DNA from: Eucalyptus grandis
Taxonomy: Eukaryota > Streptophyta > Magnoliopsida > Myrtales > Myrtaceae
Direction: 5' to 3'
Length of the DNA: 64,000 nt
Assembly: GCF_016545825.1 (NCBI RefSeq)
Contig: NC_052621.1
Location: 21,788,940 to 21,852,939 of the forward strand
The translations under genes and the position numbers were made by a program. How positions within the stretch are numbered: the first letter of the stretch is position 1; each line of letters starts with the position of its first letter. The notes under the pieces are model-generated. The model had not been told where the DNA came from and did no database searches. It saw nothing but the letters and a program-made list of their open reading frames with translations. Below are positions 36,531 to 47,007 of this stretch, piece after piece.

Positions 36531-37453
36531 GGAAAAGTGTCAAAAAAGTCCTAAACTTTTTATATTAGTATCAATTTAGTTCTAAACCTTTCACTAGTGT
36601 AAATATAGTCATAAACCTTTTGATTTGGTGCCAATTCAGTCTTTCTAGCTAATTTTGGCCTGGTTTTGTTAACTAGGCATTGTCGGCTGATGTAGCACGA
36701 TCGGTACTAACGTGAACAACTGTTTAATATAATTTTAATATTTTTTTCAATTTTTTTCAATTTTTTTGTTTTTTTGTTTTTTATTTTATCTTCTTCTTCT
36801 TTTTCCTTTTCCTTTTCTTTTTCCTTTTCCTTTTCTTTTCTTTTTTCTTTTCCTTCCGATTCTCCTTCTTCCAACCGGTGCCGGACCTTGCGGCGGCCAA
36901 TGGCGACAACCAACAAGGTTGAGATCGACCTCGATGGCCTTTGGCAAGCCTTATCAGCCACTGGCAAGGCTCGAGCCCTCGCTAGTGGCCGGGCAAGGCT
37001 TGACCTCGCTGGATCTAATGAGGTCGGGCCTCACCAGCCCAGTGCGAGGCCACCCTTGCAACCTAGGCGGCCTTGAGGTAGCCTCACGCCCAGCGCAAGC
37101 AACCCTCGCGACCTCTAGCAAGTGCTCGAGCCTCACCAAGTGTCGTCTTTGGCCGATCGTCAAGGTTCGACGACTGACTTGAAGAAGGAGGAGGAGAAGA
37201 AAAAAGAAAATTAAAAATATAAATTAAAATATAAATCTAAAAGATATTAAAATATTATTAAACTATTCATGTCATCGCCAATTGTGCCACGTCAGCCCAC
37301 CAGCGCCTCTTCAGCAAAATCCAACTAAAATTAGTTGGAAATGATTGAATTGGTACTAGTGAAAAGGTTCAAGACTAAATTAGTACTATGAAGATGTTTA
37401 TGACTAAATTGGCACAAATGCAAAAAATTTAGAACTTTTTCGACACTTTTTCT
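36531..37453. mobile_element. Long-TIR foldback element, copy 2 paralogue
   Basis: Corresponds to 8829-9696: 'gaaaagtgtcaaaaaagtcc' at the left end, its inverse at the right end, and a Y-tract (36785-36860), GC-rich core (36865-37165) and R-tract (37180-37210) inside. It carries small indels against copy 1, including an added tract 'gtgccacgtcagcccacc' near 37283. Confidence 0.7.
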
Positions 37454-39060
37454 GTAACTTTTGGGAAGTGGGGTCATTAGGAAGGAAATTGGCAAAAAGG
37501 TAGCAACATATTCTATCAGCACCCAAAAAGGAAAAGGAAATAAATTTTGCTTTTCAACTTGCAGACGCACAATCAAAATTTACTCAAGAATTTGCTAGAG
37601 ATTTGAATAGATGGGAGAAAGAAGGAAATAAATAAATAAATAAATAAATAAATATATATATATAAAGATGGAAAGTGTGTGTGGAATAGCGCATCTTTAG
37701 GCAATTTTCGGTCGTCAATCTTAGGGAAATATGATTAAATTGGCACAAATGCAAAAGATTTAGAACTTTTTTGACACTTTTTCTGTAACTTTTGAGAAGT
37801 GAGGTCATTAGGAAGGAAATTGGCAAAAAGGTAGGAACATATTCTATCAGCACTCAAAAAGGAAAAGGAAATAAATTTTGCTTTCCAACTTGTAGACGCA
37901 CAATCGAAATTTACTCAAGAATTTTGCTGGAGATTTGAATAGATGGGAGAAAGAAGGAAATAAAATAAACAAAGAGAATACATACATACATACATACATA
38001 CATACATACATACATACATACATACATACATACAAGATGGAAAGTGTGTGTGAATAGCACATCTTTAGGCAATTTTCGGTCGTCAATCTCGGGAAATATG
38101 ATTAAATTGACACAAATGCAAAAGATTTAGAACTTTTTTGACATTTTTTCTATAACTTTTGGGAAGTGAGGTCATTAGGAAGGAAATTGGCAAAAAGGTA
38201 GGAACATATTCTATCAGCACCCATAAAGGAAAAGGAAATAAATTTTTCTTTCCAACTTGCAGATGCACAATCAAAATTTACTCAAGAATTTGCTAGAGAT
38301 TTGAATAAATGGGAGAAAGAAGGAAATAAAGATGGAAAGTGTGTGTGGAATAGCGCATCTTTAGGCAATTTTCGGTCATCAATCTCGGGAAATATGACTA
38401 AATTGGCACAAATGCAAAAGATTTAGAATTTTTTCGACACTTTTTCTGTAACTTTTGGGAAGTGAGGTTGTTAGGAAGGAAATTGGCAAAAAGGTAGGAA
38501 CATATTCTATTAGCACCCAAAAAGGAAAAGGAAATAAATTTTGCTTTCCAACTTGCAGACGCACAATCGAAATTTATTCAAGAATTTGCTGGAGATTTGA
38601 ATAGATGGGAGAAAGAAAAAAAATAAACAAAGAGAATATATATATATATATATATATATAAAGATGGAAAGTGTGTGGAATAGCGCATCTTTAGGCAATT
38701 TTCAGTCGTCAATCTCGAGGAAATATGATTAAATTGGCACAAACGCAAAAGATTTAGAACTTTTTCGACACTTTTTCTGTAACTTTTGGGAAGTGATGTC
38801 GTTAGGAAGGAAATTGGCAAAAAGGTAGGAACATATTCTATCAGCACTCAAAAAGGAAGTGATGTCATTAGGAAGAAAATTGGCAAAAACGTAAGAACAT
38901 ATTCTATCAGCACTCAAAAGGAAAAGGAAATAAATTTTGCTTTCCAACTTGCAGACGCACATTTGAAATTTACTCAAGAATTTGCTGGAGATTTGAATAG
39001 ATGGGAGAAAGAAGGAAATAAAATATATATAGTGCATCTTTAGGCAATTTTTTATCGTCA
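37409..39060 (+). repeat. Tandem array of about 330-bp units with internal microsatellites
   Basis: The word 'ggcacaaatg' and its neighbours recur at 37411, 37742, 38109, 38405 and 38736, with spacings of 331, 367, 296 and 331. A partial extra unit follows 38855. Each unit carries 'ggaaattggcaaaaaggta', 'ccaacttgcagacgcac' and 'gatggaaagtgtgtg'. Spacing varies because of a simple repeat at one fixed place in each unit: TAAA/TA at about 37625-37665, CATA at about 37975-38032, none at about 38330, TA at about 38637-38661. Copy 1 has a single unit. Confidence 0.9.
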
Positions 39061-39121
39061 ATCTCTGGGAAATATGGCGAGGATTCATTGTTTATACAAA
39101 GATGAACATATCAACGCTCAA

Positions 39122-39305
39122 CCACCGCCGCGGTGGCTCCGCGCGGATAAGGCCCCTGCGATCCTCAGCCTAGAGGTGAAGGTTCAAAACCTGGGAGCGT
39201 CGGTGTATTAAGTGTGACTCGGGGTGGTGGGTCCTCCGCTAAGTGTCACCCAGGGGTTTACGGTGCGGCTGTGGCTACAAGCCGGTTCCTCCAAAAAAAA
39301 AAAAA
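39122..39305 (+). mobile_element. tRNA-derived SINE with 17-bp target duplication
   Basis: Head 'ccaccgccgcggtggctcc', B-box-like 'ggttcaaaacc' at 39181-39191 and a poly-A tail. The direct repeat 'aacatatcaacgctcaa' flanks it at 39105-39121 and about 39306-39322. Copy 1 has this 17-mer once (about 10009-10025) with no insertion. A long target duplication, an A tail and an internal polymerase III promoter together define a SINE, mobilised by LINE enzymes. A second family member is at 35197-35408. Confidence 0.93.
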
Positions 39306-40370
39306 AACATATCAACGCTCAAGGGAGAGAAAATTGGTCCATCACAATCGCACTTACGAATACTTCCTGGTTGTAACCAAGACCAAACGCATAACACACT
39401 CTCAAGAGCATTGTAAGTTCTGAAGCTCTCCTTCCTCTCTCTTAGCATTCTCGATAAGAATAATTGTGGCTCATATCAAGAGACTCGCATTGCTAAATTG
39501 CATGACACATGCAGTTGATAGGTGAACCTTTCGTTTGTCACTTACTAATTTGTGGTTTTTTTTTTGTGGTATTAATACAATTTAATGAATAATTAATGGA
39601 GGATAAATTTATTACAAATAGTCACTTAGCCCTTCAGCATTTGCCTAAAGATATTTAGAGCTTTAAAGCCCATATCAAAGCCCAACCAAATGCAGCCTCA
39701 GTTTGAGCTCCATCTGTAGGATCTTTACCATTGTTGTGATGTTGAGAAGCGGATATATAGGATACGTATGACAAAATTTCTGAAACTGAAATTGATTTCT
39801 AGCCAGAAATTGATTTCTCGATTTCTATTCCCCTGACAAGTTTCTGAGCAAAGAAACCCGTTTGATAACAATTCAAAATTTCTATTTCTGAATTAGAAAT
39901 CCGTTTGATAACAAAATAAAATTTCTATTTCTAGGAATCATGTTGTCCCCATCCTTTTACCTCGCTCTTCTTGGTGCTTGTGGTTCAGATGTAAAATCTG
40001 TTTTCGAAGACATGAAGGGTAAGCTGAAATTAGAAGTTAAAGAACAACAAATAACAAGAAAAACAGTTACATATGTGGAAATCGTATCTTCAAGAGGCAT
40101 ATAAAATCAGCAATCCATTATTTCGTGTGTATTACTAAAGCAAAAACAAGTTATCTTCATAAAAAGCATCATAAGATTATTAGAAGCCAAAATGAGTTAT
40201 GTTCTCTTATAAAGCTAAAGGGTGAAATTTATGATACAACAGTGAATGCTTTATTGCACAAAATGCATGATAGCAAGTACCAATATGTTGAAAAAATGAG
40301 TGTTGCATGATGAGACTGCTTCAGCAAATCGATTCGCACTCAAATATAAAGAGGATTACAATAACTGCAT

Positions 40371-40427
40371 TCCAGTAGCCTTGGTCCAGTAGCCTTGGTC
40401 CGGTAGCCTTGGTCCAGTAGCATTAAG
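40371..40427 (+). repeat. 14-bp minisatellite, about four units
   Basis: The unit 'tccagtagccttgg' is repeated three times and followed by a degenerate fourth; one unit has a single A-to-G change. It lies inside the 2.26-kb insertion. Confidence 0.85.
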
Positions 40428-40794
40428 GATGAGATGAGAAACATTTCTTAGTGTTTTGGATATCTCAAAAACTTACTCCAAAATGCAACTATACGATGGG
40501 AAAGGAAAGTCAGGAGATATAAAAGGACTTAAGGAACATGAGGAATGAGCTTGAGTGGAGAAAACCTTAATGATTCTTTCATTTATTCTTTTCAACATAG
40601 ATGCAAAAACTAGGTCTAGATGAAGATAAAGTCTCTCCTGCAATTAGAACCTGCTTGAATGACAATCATCATTGCAAAAATCGCTCCATATCTTGATTTC
40701 ACATTCACCACTACTCTCACATGCATAATAAGCTAGAAGGTTTGTATCAACATTATAAAGAGAATACCAGCATATGGCAATCTCATAAACAAAC

Positions 40795-41215
40795 CAGCAC
40801 AGTCGAAATCCATGTACGAACTCGCCGCACAAACAACCGTTCGCGTACCCGTTATCCATCGCCGGAAATCTCGATCAACCCCGACACGAGCCTTAGATTC
40901 ACATCCAAACCAACCTACCCCACCCCCATCGTTCCTTTCTCTTTTCCTGTTGTAAAAATTCTCTCTATTCCCCACCCCCACTGAGAAACAGAGCAGCCCG
41001 AACGAAATCTACATAAGAACTCGCCGCACAAACACCAACCATTCACATTCGCTCTCACATTCACATACCCATTTTCCATCACCGAAAATCTCGATCAACC
41101 CCAACACGAGCCTTGGATTCACATCCAAAACCACCCCACCCCACCGAAAACAAAGCAGCCCAGACGAAATCCATGTACGAACTCGCTGCACAAACATCAA
41201 CCATTCGTTTGCATA
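40795..41215 (+). repeat. Tandem repeat of about 165-195 bp, three units
   Basis: The word 'gaactcgccgcacaaac' recurs near 40816, 41017 and 41178 (the third with 'gctg'). Between them the block 'aatctcgatcaaccc' and 'cacgagcctt.gattcacatcc' recurs near 40866 and 41086. GC content is higher than the surroundings. It lies inside the 2.26-kb insertion and has no evident coding function. Confidence 0.75.
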
Positions 41216-42017
41216 GCACAAGTGCAGAACAACCAAGAAAGAGGCGAAATCCACCAGCAACTATTCCGGAAGAGGGAAAAATGTAAGACAAAACACCGAG
41301 AACATAAAATCCCCCATCCCTGTTCAACAAGCAACAGGGAAATCGAAATCGAATCTGCAAAATGAAAGTCGAAACATGATAAGAGAGGCGAGAAGGGAAG
41401 GATCGATCGAACCTCGTGAGGAATCACGATGGGAAGTTCCAGAGAAGAACGCAAACGAACACGGATGCGAGCGAACTGAATAACGACGGAGATGGGCGAC
41501 GGTGACTAGAGTTTCGGAATCAAGAGCGGAAAGGGGATACAGACGGAGGAGACAGGTTCGACGGGACGACCGGAGCAAATTGGACGGTCTGAGGATGGCG
41601 ACGGTGAGATGAGCGACGATCTGACCGGCAAGAGGACAGTGACGGCATTGGAGTCCACAGTGGCAAGAAGGATGGATTCAGAGTCGACGGCGAGGATGGA
41701 CAGCTTTGGAGTTGACAACGCTAGGCTTTTTGGTTGAAGTGAGGAGAAGGAAGAAAAAGCAAGGGTAAGAAGTGAGGAGAAGGAGTCGACATCTGTGAAC
41801 GAGGAAGGATGGAGAAAATGAAATAATTTCTATTTCTATTTTAGAAACTGAGAAGCTACAATTTCTAGCTTCTGATTTCTCCTCCAAATCAATTTTTGGA
41901 ATAGAAATACTTTTCAGAAATAGAAAAATCAAATTACGTTAGAACGGTTTACTTTCCAAACCATTCAGAAAACGAGAGAAATAGAGAAATTAAACATAAA
42001 TTTTATCATGTTAAGCC

Positions 42018-42726
42018 ATATTCATCCCCACAAGAGAAATCGAGAGGAGGCATTCAATAGCAAAGAGCACGAAATCTAGAGACCGTGTTTGGTATAGTCA
42101 TCTACAAAGTCTCTCGATGTACCTTTTTCTTACCAATCAAAGTCCCCAAACTTCCCACACCAACGGAAATAATTATAAAATGCTACTTTCATTGCAGGTT
42201 CATTTTCCCCGATGGAAGGAAGTTCTTAGAAAATAAAGAAAAGTATTAAAAATAAAAAAATAAAAACGATATTGCAAAGTATAGTGAGAATAGCTTACTG
42301 AAATTGCCATACTAATTGACAGAACAGATTTTCAATTCCAGCCTAAAGAGAGCAACGTGACAGATGGGCCTCTAAACATGTGCATATGACCTTCTAGATC
42401 CGCTAGAAGTATGCTACATCACTCGGTACACCAATTTGTGAACCGTTATCGGTATAAGTAGCATTATTCATTTTGAGCGGTTCAGAGAGTCAACTTACGG
42501 ATGAAGCAAACTCATTTTACATATGGCATACTCATCTCTTTCCTTTATATTACCATTATAAGAAAGTGTGGGATTAAGTGATTCGAAAAACCAGACTCTG
42601 ATCAGTGAAATATTGAACTACAGGAGAGATTTTGCAAAGATTGTCATTGACAAATAGAGATTGGCAAAGAAAAATGAAAACACCTTTGCCTTCACAAAAA
42701 TTATACCAGGGGACCAACCTCAGCTT
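42018..42726. other. Intergenic DNA and probable 3' UTR of FOLD copy 2
   Basis: Colinear with 10608-11311 of copy 1, with small indels. No gene besides the likely 3' UTR of the FOLD gene, whose stop codon ends at 42727. Confidence 0.5.
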
Positions 42727-45700
42727 TCATATGAATCCGAATGCACGCTTAGCAGAGTCGAGAGTATTAGACAGAAGCATAGCAATTGTCACTGGTCCCA
42801 CGCCTCCTGGCACAGGAGTAATGGCTGACACAACTTTGATTGCTTCTTCATAGCAAACGTCTCCCGTGATGTGGAAACCTTGATCAATGCCAGGATCCTG
42901 GACATTACAAACTCTTAATTCTACGAAGTAAATTGCTCAAAATGGAAATGGAGCAGAGCAAGCTAGTTCTTTCAAGCGGGACTGAGGAACTATCATTCGT
43001 TCTCAGAAAACCACCTGTTAAATGACCACTTCTACCACAGCAGCTACTTAAATGGGATCATCAGCCTTAATGAGCATTTATACATCAAACCTAACTGTGA
43101 GTTGAAGCTCCCCTCCGTCAGAGTGAGGACCTTACAGTTCTAAATCTATTTGCTAATTTTAGTGACCTTGAATCAAAGCTTTCATATGGAAATCCAGCAA
43201 GCAGACTTTACATCTTCTAAGGCTTTGCCCTTTGTCTATCCTTGACTGTTCACTCATCATTTCTTTTCTGAAAGACCCACTTTACTTTTAAGCCTTCCCC
43301 CTCAAACACCTCTTCCCTGAGCGTAGTGCAGCATATCTGCATACATGCATTGAGTAGATCACAGGTACAAGACCCCCTGAAACAATAAAAAGGCAAAAAG
43401 ACAAAAACTACTCTCAAATTTTCCATAGTTATACCTTGGCAGCCTCTAACTTCAAATCCTACACCTTGCACCCTCTAATTTCAAGACCTCACACGACATA
43501 TCTTAAGGTTTCAAAAGAGCTAATCTTTGCACCCTCCAGTTACCGTACTTTCTGGAATGGTGTTAAACTTCAAGGTAAAAAGTCTAAGCTGGTTGATGAC
43601 ACCTTATGACACAAAGTGTAGTGTAGAGGTTGTAAGTGCCAACCAAGAGAAAGCTTAGTGTGATTTTTTTAATTTTCCCTAATAAAAAGAGTCCTGCACT
43701 GCTTTTCCAATCTTTTCAACATGAAAGATAGAAGCCACAGCATCCTATAACCTATATCTTACTTATAAAGGTCAATGCACATTACAATCCAAATTTGCAT
43801 TCAAGTGAGGCCACACAGTTTGAGAATGCCATTGGTGCTGAACTTTCAGTATTTCTACCTGAACTTGATTGGTCCCCATATCCACTACAACAGCTCCCGG
43901 TTTTAGCCAACTGCCACGGATTAAATTGGGTATCCCCACATCAGCAATCACAATGTCGGCTTCACTTGTAATCTGTTCTGGATTTTTGGTGAAAGAATGT
44001 ACTGTGCTGACTGTTGCATGGTGCCTCTACCAGAGGAATATATTAGAAGAGGATGATATGAGAGCACCTTAAACAACCAGAAAACGCCGAAAAAGGCATG
44101 CTTACCTGCAATAACAAAGAAGTGGGCAACCCAACAATCTTGCTTCTCCCGACTACCACAGCTCTCTTTCCCATGATTTCCACACCAGACCTCAACAGCA
44201 ACTCAATACAACTCTTAGGAGCACAAGGAATAAAAAGTGGCTCCCTTCCTTTCATGGCAAGGTTTCCCATATTGAGGGGATGGAAGCCATCCACGTCTTT
44301 CTCTGGGCTCACAAAATTGATGATTCTCTCCTCATCCACATGCTGGGCAAACATCACATTGAGGTGGCATAATTGTAAATATTTCCTTACAAGATGTGTT
44401 AAAAGAATGGTAATATCTCATTGAAATTTTTCTAGTAGATGAGGAGCTCTAGTCATTGCATCATCGTCCACATCAGAAAATTAATAAGTATAGTATTGGA
44501 AACAAATTATGTACAGGTTACACTATTGAATTACTCTATGGAATGTGTCGGAACATAGCGAATGTTCCATTGGCAACAATGAATTAAGCAGACTTGTTTG
44601 ATACAGATTACCCAAGAGATTCAAAAGAGAAATGGGAATGAAGCATAAGTCTAGCTGTAGAAATTACTTGTGGTAAAGGGAGTTGCACAATAATACCATT
44701 AACTGATGGGTTGTTATTTAATCTGGAAACAACACGCAGAACTTCATCTTCTGTACATTCTTCAGGTAACTCCTCTACATAGGTTGTTATCCCAACTTCT
44801 TCACAAGCTTTTAACTTGACACGAATAAAAGTTCGTGAATCCCTTCTTCCGCCAACCAACACAATAGCCAATCCTGGGGATTTTACAATGGTTTCCTTCA
44901 TTCTGCAAATTTCATTGGCTATTCCTGCTCTAATAGCTCTTGCAATAGGCTTCCCGTTTATTACATTAGCAGTTTGCCCATTGGCTGCTTCAAGTAAAAA
45001 TCACAAAACAGGTTAGTGTGCTATGCACAAGGTAAATGAAGCAAGCAAAGAAGCAAGTAGTCCTGCTCAAACACCGTATATAGAGCTACAAGAAAACAAG
45101 CTACCAAAAGTCCACAGGTAGAATAATCAACCTTACAACTTGGATTGCATGGAATTCCTAATTCTCAAAAGAGTTCTATAGAAACCATCCCCAACCATCT
45201 CACTGAAATCTTTAGTGCTTTTGGAGAGTGACTCTTGTTACGAAAAAGTCCATCAGATCCACTGAAGCATTTTGTGGTCCTTCATATGTCAATGACACAA
45301 AAGCATAGTAAAAAGACGATTTTCAAACGTAGTCCTACGCTTGCTTTCGCTTCTGCTTTTCCTACATATGCACAGATCAATTTTATCCCCAACAAGTTTT
45401 ATATGCAGAAGTCACAAAAGTTACCGAGGAAAGTTGTGTCTCAGCTTCACTCAAGAAGAACCCAACCTTTTTCTAGTACCAAAAAGAAAAACCCGTCATT
45501 TTTTTCGCAGGATTCAACAACTTACAGTCGACACTGGATTCACCATTCTACTTCATAGGATCGCTAATGAATCCGAAACAGACGACGACGACGACGACGA
45601 CAGCTACACCTCACGATCAAAACTACGACGTCGAAAGCCAAAACACCCGAACCCAAAAACCGCTTCAAGGCAATCAGCATGCCGCCGAACGAAACATGGA

Positions 45701-46060
45701 GAACAAGTCTCCGACAACGGAAAAGCAGAGGCAACGTGCAGAGGACACTCACGTCAACCCTCGAAGCGACCCCAACAGACTCGAGTAACACGCGTTTCAC
45801 ACGCCCGAGAGCAAGTCCAGGCTCATCGCCGCAGGTGGCAAAAAGGGTGGCGGGCCGGTCGCGGGAAGGACGATACCTGAAGACTGGGAACGGAAGGCGC
45901 TGGAGCTGGGGCCGGGCACCATCCAAACGTCGGGGAGGTTCGGGCCGAGCAGCTTCAAATTCGAAGACAGCGAAGACGAAGAAGGCGATGATGAAGACGT
46001 CGACGAGTGGAGGGTCTTCCTTCCCAGCGACCGCCAGCTCGCCGCCCACAGGCCTCGCAT
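42727..46060 (-). CDS. FOLD2: FOLD copy 2: bifunctional methylene-THF dehydrogenase/cyclohydrolase, intact
   Basis: Family members oxidise 5,10-methylene-THF to methenyl-THF with NADP and hydrolyse it to 10-formyl-THF. Five exons on the minus strand are 45877-46060, 44668-44987, 44106-44342, 43859-44026 and 42727-42897. Their lengths (184, 320, 237, 168, 171) sum to 1080 bp: 359 residues plus stop, normal for the mitochondrial plant form. Exon 1 encodes an Arg/Ser-rich, acid-poor leader ([15 protein letters not shown], then serine runs), consistent with organelle import. Its split GCA codon joins exon 2 in phase, giving [16 protein letters not shown]. Family motifs are DSRTFIRVK with the catalytic lysine, [37 protein letters not shown] and [16 protein letters not shown]. 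The tyrosine usually four residues before the catalytic lysine is phenylalanine here. No frame break was found, so this is likely the working copy. Confidence 0.9.
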
Positions 46061-47007
46061 TGTGCGCGCTCTAGGATAGGCGTCGCCGGCCGGCTCGCTC
46101 GACCACTGAATGCTTCAGATAACTTGGGATGGGCGTCGCAGGTTCTTCTTCGCAATTTCTAAAGTTCCAACCTTGATGACGGGGACCTCCAGATCCTGAA
46201 GGAAGTCGGCAATTTTTAGCTCCATCCTTTTCCCAGAAAAATCCCACAAAAAATCTCAAAACCCTTTTTCATGAACACCATTATTCTAAACTTTTTTTTC
46301 GACTCACGGATATTCCGAACTTGCATCGATGATCGAAAAATGCTTTCTATCCATCTGGCCATTTGAAATCCGGCGTGGCAGCTCGCATGACCATGACCAT
46401 TAAAAATCTCACGTGACTATATGTGTGTTCGTTACTGTCTCAAATTCGTTAGTTTGATATTATCTAGAAATATTATCATGTCAGGCTTTAACGATTACCA
46501 TAAACAAAATCTAACGAAAGGTTTTATTGGGTAAATGGTACAAGCTTAAGATTATTGATGAGACAAAATAAAAATTAGATATTAATGTCCTTCGAGAAAA
46601 ATGTATAGGATTTTTTGTGAGCAATTTACTAATTTTAAGCATCTCAATCAGGGACGAGGTGGATGCCGTTTCACAGTAATGACTCTTGGGCAGTTTAAGG
46701 AAGATGAACTGGAAACCAGAAATAAACATGCTGAGGTTTTTCTTCTGTTGAAAGTCACCAGTAGTTTGACTTTGAAAGGCCCAATATATGCATAGTTAGA
46801 ATTCCTTCCATAGATGCAGAAGCTCATCCGACCAGAAGGCCACTGCACCGTAAACACATCCGTGATTCAAGAACTTTTTCTCTCTGTTTGTCGATGACCG
46901 TCGCTACAATGTCAAAATTTTCATTTAAACAGAGGCTTCTGAGCTATGAAAAACCATACTTCTAAGTTTGGAGAGAGGGAGAGAGAGTTCATGTGGAGCG
47001 AGGATAT
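46061..47007. other. FOLD copy 2 upstream region and spacer to ALKBH6
   Basis: Up to about 46625 it is colinear with 14629-15690 (without the MITE) and should hold the FOLD promoter and 5' UTR. The uninterrupted MITE target is near 46495. Beyond 46625 the sequence is unique, with a (GA)n tract at about 46972-46990 in the probable 3' region of ALKBH6. No TATA element stands out. Confidence 0.45.

Larger units (their letters stand above)
39758..42017. mobile_element. 2.26-kb insertion, probable non-autonomous DNA element
   Basis: Joining the bases left (ending 'gcggatata') and right (starting 'atattcatcccc') rebuilds exactly the sequence of copy 1 near 10595-10620, so the limits are exact. The outer 150-200 bp on both sides are full of 'tttctatttctgaa' words in opposite orientation, and the ends ('gtatgacaaaattt' and, inverted, 'catgataaaattt') resemble the MITE at 7611-8104. 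The interior holds a minisatellite (40371-40427), a three-unit tandem repeat (about 40795-41215), and no recognisable transposase. No target duplication is seen beyond the ambiguous 'ata'. Confidence 0.75.
35409..46625. repeat. Segmental duplication, copy 2
   Basis: Direct-orientation match of 7763-15690. Copy 2 is longer because of three changes absent from copy 1: a tandem array (37409-39060), a SINE (39122-39305) and a 2.26-kb insertion (39758-42017). It lacks the MITE of copy 1. It begins inside a MITE (the 7611-8104 family), immediately next to the head of a SINE. Confidence 0.9.

Noticed and set aside
37980..38035. Regularly spaced repeat tract that could be taken for a CRISPR-like array or a coding CATA repeat
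   Set aside because: It is a 4-bp microsatellite in a eukaryotic tandem unit. The spacers are not unique sequence.
39122..39191. tRNA gene candidate at the SINE head
   Set aside because: B-box and A-box-like words are present, but no cloverleaf can be closed, and the unit continues into a SINE body with an A tail and target duplication.
39950..40320. Copia gag-like fragment inside the 2.26-kb insertion
   Set aside because: A few words looked gag-like at first, but no conserved block or zinc knuckle could be read in any frame.
45567..46080. Plus-strand acidic reading frame ([13 protein letters not shown], then an [12 protein letters not shown] stretch) and its counterpart at 14150-14645
   Set aside because: It is the antisense of the serine-rich FOLD leader exon. 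The minus-strand reading joins exon 2 in phase and completes a 359-residue enzyme, while the plus reading has an in-frame stop and no partner.
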